This document shows positions 24,910 to 35,844 of a stretch of 64,000 nucleotides of DNA, in pieces. The notes beneath the pieces are model-generated. The model was not told the origin of the DNA. It worked only from the letters and a program-made list of their open reading frames with translations, and searched no databases. The first letter of the stretch is position 1. Each line of letters starts with the position of its first letter. Source of the stretch: Atrina japonica (Eukaryota > Mollusca > Bivalvia > Pterioida > Pinnidae); NCBI GenBank assembly GCA_030159075.1, contig BROG01000921.1:156212-220211 (forward strand). The letters are read 5' to 3'. The position numbers and the translations under genes were made by a program.

Positions 24910-25784
24910 GTGACACACGCATACATGCATATATATTATCTGAATTGCTAGTTTTCAAACCTAACAATAAGCATAGTTTTCGTCACAACTGTGGCAACAT
25001 TTGCGTGACCCCCAGCCCGAGATCGATACCATTTATTCACGATTTAGGAGGCAGAGATATAAAAGTGAAAGTTTTATGAACTCATCATGTGGTGTTTTGA
25101 ACTAAGTTTTGTCACAAATGTGAGTTTATTTTATACGTATTAGACGCGCCTTATATAGAGAATACGAGAGAAAGCGTGAGAACACAGGAAATGAAGCCAG
25201 GGTAAATTGCATATACATTTTTAAAAATGTTTATAATTCAAATTCTAAAATGCATTTGTTTATTGTCTCTCTTTATCATGTCAATCAAAAATCTAGAAAA
25301 AATCATTCTGTTGAAATAATATTTTGTTTGTTTTTTCCTGGTATATTTTTAGAACATTGCATTTTTATTAACTTTCAATAACATTTGTTTCAAAGGAAGG
25401 TGATACATATGTTGCAAGGATATTGTACCGTCTGTAGATAGGGTAGGTATAATACCGGAAATCACATCCTATTGTTAATCAACTTGGTACGGCATCCGCA
25501 GTTTTATTTCATTTTTTATCCAGATATATCTATTTGAATGTTATATGCCAAGCGATTTACTCAAATAATAAATTGAAAAGGCAAATTTTGTGAAGGTATG
25601 ATGGTACATGTTTGTTCCATAGGATTATAATGTAAAGTTGTATATTTTGAGAATATTATGAAATGAGAAAATTCAAAATAAGTAAATTATAAAGTATGTT
25701 TTTGTAGATGTATTTATAAGATGAAAGCTCATGATTTCCTTAGCATGTAGAAAATACTATAAACATTTTACTTTAATGGAATAT
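24908..25784. other. Intergenic DNA, no gene seen
   Basis: No supported feature up to the start of copy H. Confidence 0.45.
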
Positions 25785-26903
25785 AAAAAATCTCAGATAC
25801 CAAAGTATAAATCAATAGAATGTCCAGGACATAGAACAAATCCGAACCTCTGGAAACAAAGAGGTGGGATCAGGTGTCATGGAGGAGTAAGCATCCCCTG
25901 TTGACCGGCCACACCCGCAGTGAGTCCACAGTCAAGTCCAATGAAATACGTGAGGAGTGAATCTTCGTCACAGTTGGTACAGACGTCTAAACAACCGCCA
26001 ACGAAAAGGCAACTCAACATTTCTCTTAGTGAAACAGAGTAATCGCAAACAAGACTATTATACCGACCATAAAATTTGCAGAACGTTGACATTAAACGCG
26101 GTTTTCGATATCCCTGTGTCAATAATTTGTCAGTGAGTAGTTTACCTCTGTATATGAAATCTTCATATGTTGTACACGCCCTGGCATATCGGATCATTTG
26201 TGAAATATAAACTCCATATGCGGGTGACTGAGGGATATTACTACTTAAATGTGGAAAATTACGATGGGAAAGCCGAAATCGTCGTGTTAGTCGTATAGCT
26301 TAATTGCCAATTTCCCGTCCGTGTCTATATTAAGTAAAATGTCTAAATATAAAGCGTGTGTGCTTGATTCTGTTGTATCTTTAATTTCTAGGTCGCTGGG
26401 ATATATGGAATTGACATATGTAAATTGTCATTATTAATTGACAAAACGTCGTCGATATCTCTAAATGTCAGATTAAAGGACAGAGCTAACTTTTTCTTCT
26501 TTTAATTCAGCAGTTTCTGAATGAAGTCTGCTTCGTATGAATAAAGGAACAGGTCGGTCAATAAAGGAGCACAATTGGTTCGCATAGGAATGCCGACAGT
26601 TTGTTTAGAGACCACGTCTCCGATCATTACAAATATATTGTCTATTAGAAATTCCAGCATTTTTTTTTATATCAACTTCAGTGTATTTATGTGTAGAATC
26701 ATGGTGGACAAAATAAGTATTTTGATAGTCAATCACTAGATATTTAAATTTCCAGTTGTCTATGATGCTTAAAAGTCTTTCTTTTAATTTTTTATGTGGA
26801 ATAGTTGTGTAAAGAGTAGAGAAGTAATATGATTTGATACTGTGAGAATTCGAGAAATTTTTCTAAAAGCTGTTTAGAATTTCTTAGTATCCACATCTAT
26901 AAT
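25785..26903 (-). mobile_element. Penelope-like retroelement copy H (minus)
   Basis: Reading the minus strand from 26903: N-terminal RT segment, LEFLIDNIF, a GIPMRTNCAPLL-like motif, YEADFIQKLLN, then the YIDD region near 26440-26460, and the thumb in the open frame 25877-26197 (RYARACTTYEDFIYRG, LLTQGYRKPRLMSTF, SLREMLSCLFVGGC). TTA stands at 25988-25990 where A, B, F and G have TGA, so the frame continues into the tail (DVCTNCDEDSLLTYFIGLDC) until a TGA near 25877. Small indels break the palm frame. The tail's terminal TCTGAGATTTTT is intact at 25790. Confidence 0.85.
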
Positions 26904-27629
26904 TAATAATGTCACGTGTCTGCTAGATTTCAATGTCGTGATTCATTTAATGTGAAACGTTTGCATCATGCACGCGGACATTGAGGCAAAAACATTTCGC
27001 ATAACTCTTTATTTCGCAAACCTGCTTAGGTACAGAAACAATATCTGATTCTCTTTTAGACTTCAACCTCATTAATATCATTTTCTAATTTCCATCAAAA
27101 TGTTTGAGAAATACATTTTTTTCACATTTTGTAACAGCACAAATTGTGCATCAATCTTCGTCGGCTATTTTATTATTGTAGTGTACAGAAGCCAATTGGC
27201 CGAAATCATTATGTTGTTTATCCCTTTAACAAATTACACAACTCGTATAGACCGCCATGGGTGGTACAGGTAAATAAAACTTCTAACTCTAGAGAAGAAT
27301 GCTCTAGTGTCGATTTTCAGTACCTAAAACGCGTAGTGTCTGTTCCCTGACAAAACAGTCGGCATATGACGTGAAGTCACGGGTCTTTCATATGAAACTT
27401 AAAAACCAATGTTCCGTTTCACGAAATGCAGTGTACATTTAAGAGCTTCCTTTATAGTGCCGTCAGTCTAGAGTGCTTGTCAAATATGATAATTAATATG
27501 AAGCTGATAGCATTATTATATATATAATGGTATATAAGTAGAAAATTATCGGAGGGATGAAAAATAACATTAAAACAGAAAAAAAATTACCATTTAATGT
27601 TAGGTTGTCCAGTGTAGTGTTACAACATT
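26904..27629. other. Intergenic DNA, no gene supported
   Basis: A 68-codon frame at 27144-27350 has no recognisable features. Confidence 0.4.
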
Positions 27630-27915
27630 TTTGATAACTCTAGGTATGTTTCCGTATTCAAGTAATTATGTTGTGGATACCCTAGGTACGTTTCTATATT
27701 CAAGTAATTACAGCATTGACGGTACTCTGGGTATGTTTCCGTATTCAAGTAATTACAACATTCATGGTACTCTGGGTATGTTTCCGTATTCAAGTAATTA
27801 CAACACTGATGGTACTCTGGGTATGTTTCCGTATTCAAGTAATTACAACATTGATGGTACTCTGGTATGTTTCCGTATTCAAGTAATTACAAAATTTCTG
27901 ATAACCCTATGTATA
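27630..27915. repeat. 45-bp minisatellite, about six copies
   Basis: GTATGTTTCCGTATTCAAG starts at 27644, 27731, 27776, 27821 and 27865, with a variant at 27686, giving periods of 42, 45, 45, 45 and 44. Because 45 is divisible by three, frames stay open on both strands. This is a property of the unit length and not evidence of coding. Confidence 0.95.
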
Positions 27916-28912
27916 ATGATTACAAGTCTTATATATTGTTACGTAATGTACAATACGAAAGTCTATAACGGACTCTCTCTGCTATGATAACAAACGTCTC
28001 AGAATTTTTTGTCAATGTTTCGGCAAAGCATCGTTGTTTTGATGAAACTGTACCGTGTTTGCATTAGTCTCATATTTGTTTCAAATCTAACGTGGTTAAT
28101 GATATAATCAAACATATTGAGAGATACTCAAATCCTATTATTGTATTTGCTTCACAATTATATCTTGTTGTCGACATTTGTATTCAGGTATTATATATGT
28201 ATAAACTATAAGGGTTTGGTATTTTCCCATTTCATTCTCTCTCTCTCTCTCTCTCTCTCCAAAAACGATCTTTGTTGCTTTTATAAATCGCGGATCGAGT
28301 GAAGCATTCAAACGGTCGGGTCCTGAAAACGATACATGTATAACACATCTGAATACCCCGAATATTAACGCAGCGGGTTATTTCCCCAGTATCCATGTAT
28401 TGTGTATTGTGAAGAAAAGAATTATAGTGATTCATATTTGAAATGAATTTACACTAATCTTCTAATGATTTTAATCTATTTATAGTCCAAATTTACAATG
28501 TAACAAAGTGACCCCAAAATTGAACTTAAAAGCTTTGAACCGCAAAAAACATATATATATTGTAATAAATGTCAAAGGAATTGTACGTTATTTGATATTT
28601 GTCATCAAACTTGATTCATCAAACACATACTTTGCTCAACGAATTTTATCTGTCATCTTTTACAAATATTCGACTTCCTTTACAACAGTAGGAGTGTGTT
28701 TACCATATAAATCATCTCACGTATAGACTGACATAACGAAGTTGACATATGATTTAATTCTACACACAGGTAACATTGTCGGTAGTTATAAGACGAGTCG
28801 TCACAGATTTAAGACAACAGAAATTAGTCATGAAATATTTCATTATGAAGATTTTATAAGAGACATACAATGCAACCGCCACTTTCAACCAAAAAACAAA
28901 AAAACAAATTAC

Positions 28913-28943
<31 letters not shown>

Positions 28944-29624
28944 CAAAAAAAGAAAAGAAAAAATCGTACAACTACTGAATTAGTGAAAAAGTTAGGTAAA
29001 AGTCTGAATTAACATGAACACCAAAACAAAAACAATCGTAAAGTTATCAATTTTTGTACATGGCATATTTCAATCATTTATATTTCCTTTCAGTTAACCG
29101 ATAAAACCGGCTTAAAGCTGTTACATTATCTACCAGCTGAAACAGAATGAGGAAACGGTTGATTTGGTCTTTAGTAATATGAAGAGGAGGGTATTATTTG
29201 AATGATAATTGAAGTTTATCCTGCCATTTATCTATTGTGGGTAATTTAGTACTTAATATCAGTAATCATTTACTTTCTGTTTTTGTTTGTTTTCTTTTTT
29301 TTCGAATTTGTTTTGATTGCTGGTTTGGGGTTTATATGTTTATATTTTTTTTATAATCAGGTTTTTCTTCATCGCCCATTCTATTTAGATAATTTCATTG
29401 ATATTACAAATACAAGTTTTAATGCTACAAAAATAAAATTCTGTATTTTTGTACTTCAAATTTATTTCACGTCACACTCAATACTGTTACTGTCTTCCCC
29501 AATGTACTGGCCGAGGCCCAGTGGCCGGCTATAACATGGTTTCGTCTACATAGAACACGATTTTGTAAAATTCGTTAAGATAAATCATCCGCTGTTTGAC
29601 ATTTTTCTCAAACAGAAGGAAACA
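27916..29624. other. Intergenic DNA with two small simple repeats
   Basis: No gene supported. Contains (CT)n at 28235-28259 and an (AAAAC)n-like tract at about 28917-28952. Confidence 0.45.
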
Positions 29625-29629
29625 ATATT

Positions 29630-29852
29630 GTGACGTCTGTACCAATTGTGACGAGGATACACTCCTCACGTGTTTCATTGGACTTGGCTGTGGACTCACG
29701 GCGGGTGTGACCGGTCGACGGGGGGTGCTTGCTCCTCCATGGCGCCTGATCCCACTTCTTTTTCAGAGGTCCGTTTGTCCATTTTTGCCGGATTTGTGTC
29801 TATGTCCTGGACATCCTGTTGATTTGTACTTTGGTATCTGAGATTTTTATAC
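29630..29852 (+). mobile_element. Penelope-like tail-only copy I
   Basis: GACGTCTGTACCAATTGTGA, CTCACGGCGGGTGTGACCGG, CTCCTCCATGGCGCCTGATC and TTTGGTATCTGAGATTTTTA are all present in order. There is no RT upstream. The tail is slightly more GC-rich than in the other copies (for example TTTGCCGGATTTGTGTC). Confidence 0.8.
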
Positions 29853-29904
29853 TAAAGACGAAATCAGATACATATTTCAACGTCTGTAGATATTTCAACG
29901 AATG

Positions 29905-30492
29905 AGATTTCTGGACTCTACATCAAGGCATAAATGCAAAGGTACATAAAAGGACCCAGCAACTGTTCTACCAAACCTTTATCTTTACTCCTTATCAAGA
30001 TAATGACAGCTGTTGAGAAGAAATTTCAGCAATACTGTACAATTGCTTATTCCAGAAGCGATGTAAATCAGATGTGGATACTTAAAAATTCTGAACACCT
30101 TTTATAAAATTTGAAAGCACACAATTTTCTCAGATTCACGGTAACTTCTCTACTCTTTGCACAATAATTCCACATAAAAATTAAAAGAGAGACTTTTTAA
30201 CATCATTGACAACTGTTTTTTTTTTTTACTAAAGGTGGAAATTTAAATATCTAGTAATTGGTTAACATGATACTTATGTTGTCCAACATCGCTCTGATTC
30301 CACACATAAATACACTAAATCTGATATAAAAAGAAGATGCTAGAATTTTTAATAGACAATATATTTGTGATGTTCGGAGACGAGGTCTTTCAACAAACTC
30401 TCGGCTTTCTTATGGGAACCAATTGTGCTCCTTTGTTGGCTGACCTGTTCCTTTATTAATACGAAGCAGACTTCATTCAGAACCTGCTGAAC
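29905..30492 (+). mobile_element. Penelope-like copy J (5' half, left arm of an inverted pair)
   Basis: Covers the most N-terminal recognisable region through a LEFLIDNIFVMFGDEVFQ-like segment and the GxxMGTNCAPLLADLF motif (Ile-Pro replaced) to YEADFIQNLLN, then stops. Two bases later a minus-strand copy (K) starts. The palm YIDD is missing, and a TAA interrupts the FLY-YEADF segment. Confidence 0.82.
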
Positions 30493-30493
30493 A

Positions 30494-31556
30494 TGACTAT
30501 CATACCAACCATAACATTTGCGGAACGTTGACATTAAACGCGGTTTTCGATATCCATGTGTCAATAATTTGTCAGTAAGTAGTTTACCTCTGTATATGAA
30601 ATCTTCATATGTTGTACACACCCTGGCATATCGGATCATTTGTGAAATATAAACTCCATATCCGGGTGACTGAGGGATATTACTACTTAAATGTGGAAAA
30701 TTTACGATGGGAAAGCCGAAATCGTCGCGTTTGTCGTATAGCTTATTTGCTAATTTCCCGTCTGTGTCTATATTAAGTAAAATGTAAAGTATGAAGCGTG
30801 TGTGCTTGATTCTGTTGTATCTTTAATTTCTAGTTCGCTGTGATATATGGCATCGACATATGTATGAAAATTGTCATTATTAATTGACAAAACGTCGTCG
30901 ATATATCTAAATGTCAAATTAAAGGACACCGCTAACTTCTTATTTCTTTTGATTCAGCAGTTTCTGAATGAAGTCTGCTTCGTATGAATAAAGGAACAGG
31001 TCGGCCAATAAAGGGGCACAATTGATTCCCATAGGAATGTCAACAGTTTGTTGAAAGACCACGTCTCCGAACATTACAAATATATTGTATATTAGAAATT
31101 CCAACATGTTTTTTTATATCAACTTCAGTGTATTTATGTGTAGAATCAGAGTGTTGTTGTACAAAATAAGTATCCTGATAGCCAATCACTAGATATTTAA
31201 TTTTTCGGGTATCACCTTTAGTGAAAAAACAGTTGTCTATGATGCTTAAAAGTCTTTCTTTTAATTTTTTATGTGGAATAGTGTAAAGAGTAGAGAAGTC
31301 ATAAGTTTTGATACTGTGAAAAATTGTGTACCTTCAAATTTCCTAAAAGCTGTTTAGAATTTTTAAGTATCCACATTTGATTTACACCGCTTCTGGAATA
31401 ATCAACTGTACAGTATTGTTGAAGTTTCTCTTTAACGGCTGTCAATACCTTGGTAAGGAATAAAGATAAATGTTTGGTAGAACATTTGCTGGATCCTGCT
31501 ATGTATCTTTGCTTATATGGGGTTTTATGAAGTTTAGGTTACCAATATAAATATAT
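30494..31556 (-). mobile_element. Penelope-like copy K (minus, right arm of the inverted pair)
   Basis: The minus strand runs from the N-terminal region (about 31556) through LEFLIYNIFVMFGD, a TVDIPMGINCAPLLADLF-like motif, YEADFIQKLLN, RYIDDVLSINNDNF (near 30910) and the thumb frame 30349-30639 (RYARVCTTYEDFIYRG, LLTHGYRKPRLMSTF), and ends inside the thumb without the tail. Its 5' end abuts an AT-rich simple tract. J and K share their 5' about 560 bp as an inverted repeat. Confidence 0.83.
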
Positions 31557-31712
31557 ATATAATATTTAGCAGATTTAATCATACGTATAATTTATGTAAA
31601 AGAGATGGATTTCATGCATCAGATAGTTCGAAAGTTAACTCAAAATGAACATTACACAAAATATTAATGTTATAACTCATGCCTTCGTATTCATGCCTTT
31701 CTTTCATTTCAG

Positions 31713-31813
31713 GTCATTATGTAAATCTAAAGAACTCTAAAGAACACCTCATCTATGTCTTCCAGACAAGTAGGAGAGCAATCAAGTATGCATAGGAAAA
31801 AGAAAGTTTATAT
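31713..31813 (+). other. Sulfotransferase gene exon with start codon
   Basis: Bounded by a polypyrimidine acceptor (TTTCTTTCATTTCAG, AG at 31711-31712) and a consensus donor (GTAAGT at 31814-31819). The ATG at 31755 is the first in its frame after an in-frame TAA (31728-31730). It encodes MSSRQVGEQSSMHRKKKVY plus the first two bases of a codon (AT), a phase-2 end that matches exon 2. A start-stop minimal upstream frame (ATGTAA) lies at 31719-31724. The AG at its left edge implies at least one more upstream non-coding exon, not located. Confidence 0.75.
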
Positions 31814-34096
31814 GTAAGTAATCTAGTTATCCAATTCAAATTCAGATTTCTAGATTATCATATTGTCGGAATAATATAACATAGAAAATAAAAATTACGG
31901 ATACTTAAGCATTAACTACCAGGAATTTCTGGAAATTAATACAAATGTGGTGAAAATTGGTCAAAAAAGGATCCCTGAAACCCAGAGGTGAGATCGGGTA
32001 CCACGGAGGAGTAAGCATATCATGTCGACCTGTCTCACCCGCGGTTTATAATATCCATGTCACGACCAGTATATACGATTCAACAATTTATTACATGCAT
32101 GTGTAATCATGCAGCTACAATACAAAGTTCATTACGCCTGTGCAATACGTAACGTCGTATTCACTGTAGTTGGATACGGAAATTTCGCCCGAGTCACTTT
32201 TCTAAACTGGGTTTATATCATCCAAGTTTTATGGTGTTATTAAATTTGATTAATTAATTTTGAATTTGTGTACACATATAGATAAATAAGGGAGATGTAA
32301 TAAATACAAAACCACACAAATGTTTCTATCCGTATCATCAGACTGCACTTGATCGCTGTAGCGGATGGATTCAACGAGAGCGTAACTCGAGTTGAATCCA
32401 TCCGCTAAAACGATTGCGTGCAGTCTGATGATACGGATATAATCACTTGTGTAGTTTTGTTTATAACCCTTAAGCAAAATTCGTTATTCGTATAAGAGAT
32501 ATTACATATAGATGAGTGTTCCAATGACAGAAAAGAAAATTTCATTTTAGTTGTGTTTTGTGAAAACTGAGATATTTAATTTCTTTTATCTTCAATTTAA
32601 AAAAAATACCTGTTGGGCATATTAAAAGATTTTTTCAAAGTAAACTTGCTTAATTGTATCATATATTTACAATAACACTGAATATAGTATATTGTTCTAT
32701 TTTTTAATTTGATTACAAGTATGGCTGATGTACCGAGTCAGCTGTCGATTTTTTTCTCCTCTAGTGCACTTTATCCCACTTCTGGGTTTTTCAGTATCAG
32801 TATTTGTTTTACATCTACTATAACTATTCATTTTATGTCATTTGTGACCCCATGAAGTTACTCTGGGTTTTACTTCGATACTTGATTCATCCTTGGTTTT
32901 TATTTTGCAGGTTAATCATCATTAGTTTTTTCTCAGTCATCTTGTACTCAGTCCTTCATCGATCAAAACTGGAATACGTTGACACATCTGTTGTGATCAG
33001 GAATTCTCCAACTTTTACTCAAAATGTGACAAGCGCAAATATTTACTCAGAACTGTGTTCCAAGAAGCAATACGATGTTGCATTTTTAAAAGTTCATAAA
33101 GCTGGAAGTTCGACAATACAGAATATATTCTTGCGCTTTGCAATCGGGAATAATCTGAATATCGTTTTGCCAAAAAATAGTACGGGTTATGGCTTCAATT
33201 ACTTAGGATATGGAACATCTGTGAATAAATCAAGAATAGTGCCATTACCAGATAATGAAAAGTATAATATTCTCTGTAATCATGTTGTGTATAACAAAGA
33301 AGCCTTTGATTCTGTCATGCCATCGGGTTCGGTGTACGTGGGTATAGTTCGGGAACCAAAATCTCACTTTATATCAGCATCAATATATTATGGTTTATAC
33401 AAGACGCTTCGGAAATATTATAGGGCTACGAATGAAACTACAGGTCATATACTTAGTCGATTTTTAAATGAGTTTACCGCATTGAAGAAATTTCCATTGT
33501 ACTATGTCAATAATCGGATGTCGTTTGACTTCGGACTACCCCCTAAGTATTTTCGCGACAGCAAGTTCGTAAAAGAATTTATAAAGAAGTTGGATTCTGA
33601 ATTTAAGTTGGTAATGTTGATGGAGAAATTTGACGAGTCTTTAGTATTGATGAAACGACGATTATGTTGGGATCTAAAGGACATACTTTACATACCTTTA
33701 AACGTCAACAGAGGAAAGCTAAAACAACCGATAGTTATAGAGAATTCTGCTGAAAGAAATCTGTATTATTTTGATTACGCTGATTTTCATTTGTATAATC
33801 ATTTCTCTAAACGGTTCTATACAGAAGTGGCAGCAGAGGGTCCTGGATTTGCTGAAGAAGTGAAACACTTCAAACACTTAAAAGACAAGGTTACGGCATT
33901 TTGTTTTGGATATAATAAAAGTGATATAGAGGTTCCAGAATCTAAATGGAATCCACCCTTTACTGTTTCCTGGGAAGACTGCATTGAAATGAAAATGCCT
34001 GAACTAAAAATGGTGCGAACTCTAATTACGGAGGCGAATGCAAGATACCATGACTGGTATTTACACGAAAAACTCAAGCTACGGAAAATAACATAG
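31755..34096 (+). CDS. Galactose-3-O-sulfotransferase-like type II membrane enzyme (two coding exons)
   Basis: Coding 31755-31813 joined to 32911-34096, about 414 residues; the human family ranges from roughly 400 to 490. Family members transfer sulfate from PAPS to the 3-OH of galactose in glycolipids and glycoproteins in the Golgi. Exon 2 gives a membrane anchor (LIIISFFSVILYSVL) right after a basic RKKK tail. It then gives the 5'-phosphosulfate loop KVHKAGSST and the 3'-phosphate motif GIVREPKSHFISAS. Later come NRMSFDFGL and MEKFDESLVLMKRRLCWDL, typical of this family. Five N-glycosylation sequons lie in the lumenal part. The frame is also open back to ATG 32804, but that part precedes a strong acceptor (TTTTTATTTTGCAG, 32897-32910) and is probably intron. 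Substrate and paralogue cannot be decided. A weak AATAAA lies at 34549. Confidence 0.88.
31965..32047 (-). mobile_element. Reversed fragment of the Penelope-like tail
   Basis: CCCAGAGGTGAGATC, GGAGGAGTAAGCAT and GTCGACCTGTCTCACCCGCGG are the reverse complement of the tail's central segment. Confidence 0.7.
32287..32472. mobile_element. Imperfect foldback (MITE-like) element in the intron
   Basis: The two halves are reverse complements over nearly the whole 186 bp. TAAGGG pairs with CCCTTA, ACACAAATG with CACTTGTGT, TATCCGTATCATCAGACTGC with GCAGTCTGATGATACGGATA, and TAGCGGATGGATTCAAC with GTTGAATCCATCCGCTA, leaving a loop of about 8 bases (AGCGTAAC region). It has no coding capacity, and no clear target duplication could be fixed. 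Confidence 0.85.
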
Positions 34097-34492
34097 AATG
34101 TTACTGATGATACATTTTTATGGAAATCCAAAAAGTAAATTCGAATACGAACTCAAACAGGTACATGTATTATTAGTTAATGAAAATGCGAATTCATCGA
34201 AAAGGAGCTGAAAACTTAATTAAGCCCTTACACTAAAATCAGGAAGAACAATATATAAACCTGTTGAAGTTTGAAAAATGTCAGGGAAGCTAAAGAAAGT
34301 AATATGTTTGATTACAAATGTGAAAATACAGTGCAATGGTAAAGTTAACGATTCCATTGTATTCGCCAAAATGGGTACAATAGAAGAATTACAACATCAA
34401 AATTCACATTCTGTCAACGAAACATTTGCAATGTAATTCATATATTACATATTAGGAGGACAGACGTTTTTACGTAACGTTTACAAAACTTA

Positions 34493-34536
<44 letters not shown>

Positions 34537-35844
34537 GGGCAGCAATTTAATAAATGGTTCAACAAAGTGATTATCAGGACTTTTTTTTATTTAGTATGTC
34601 GTTGGATTTTCACCATTATTGATTGATCGTATTACTAATACGCGCTAAAATATTGTCTTCTGCATTATATTGTCCAAACCAACATGCACATCATATTTAA
34701 TTCATGGAAACTCCCCGGGAATATCAACTTCCGATTGTAATTCAAAACTGTCGTCCTTGTGGAATAATAGAAATTTATTTGTGGTTTCCATCAAGTGTTG
34801 ATCGATAAATTACAGGTGATCACGGGTAGTATTGAAATACCTTGTTTATCTTAGAGGCATGTTATGTTTACCAAACAATATTCATTTTTTTTCTTCTTTT
34901 ACTACTTGCACGTGATGTACAATAACAGATAATAGTTATACATAGGCATAAGTAATTCCTAATATTCCTATATATTTTGTGAAAATAAGGTCAAGGCCAG
35001 TTTTGTATACATAAACAAATAGTAAGGTTGAGTTAATCAAGTGTCAAACCTTGGTGTTCCAAGCAATGTCCACAAAATGTATAAGGATTTAAGAAATTTT
35101 ATGCCTGTGTGTATCTCTGTTTTGTTATTTTATATCAATCTAAGTAGTAAAAGGGAAAAAGAAAATTAAGGAGAAAATCACAGCTAATGCCCCTTTAATT
35201 AACTATAATAATTTGACTGTTAATCTACATTCTGGGTTTGTTTACGTTTCATTTCATATTATACCATAGTAAACACAACTCTACAATCTAGTACTCTGAG
35301 ACAACTTTAAACTGGACCAAAGATCATTTAGAAAAATTCATTTACATTTATTGCATTCCAAATATTTAATAATAAATTAAACTTATGGTAACAATAGTAT
35401 GGAGCACTATCTACATAATAACGTGCAGGTTTCAAATATAAAGGTAAGGATAAGAACAATATATGTACGTCAAATATTAAGGTAAGGCTGTCAGCTGTTT
35501 TCCAGGCAAATGAACTTTCGTTTGGTAATCCCGTTATATATAGATACAAAATAATCAATTCCCGATAGTATGGAAAGTAAGTTGTGTACATTTTTGCCAT
35601 TCATTTACACAAAAAATCACCAGTAGGCTTTCTGACGAAATACTTATTTTCGCAATCGATACCGACTTCTTCAAAACACTTAAAAATGAAATTATTTATG
35701 GGAAAATGAATTATTAATTTTGTCTTCAGGTTATAATATAGATATATCATTTTTTTAGGTAGTTTGTGACCAAAAATGCCAAAATATGACAGATACCATA
35801 ATTGTCAAAAAAGGAGATAACCGGTTTTGTTTTAAATACATACA
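34097..35844. other. Probable 3'UTR and intergenic DNA
   Basis: The first few hundred bases presumably hold the sulfotransferase 3'UTR. (AT)n lies at 34494-34531. At 34908-35070 there is one copy of the dispersed block ATTCCTATATATTTTGTGAA that recurs as an inverted pair at 37381-37612. Confidence 0.5.

Larger units (their letters stand above)
31814..32910 (+). other. Sulfotransferase phase-2 intron carrying repeats
   Basis: The GT at 31814 and AG at 32909-32910 define a 1,097-bp intron. It contains a reversed fragment of the Penelope-like tail (about 31965-32047) and the foldback element at 32287-32472. An unspliced alternative starting at ATG 32804 or 32852 would also give a hydrophobic N-terminus, so the splice model is strong but unproven. 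Confidence 0.7.

Noticed and set aside
32804..32910. N-terminal extension of the sulfotransferase frame before the acceptor
   Set aside because: Follows intron-like composition, precedes a strong acceptor, and the upstream exon at 31713-31813 joins in perfect phase. Kept only as an alternative.
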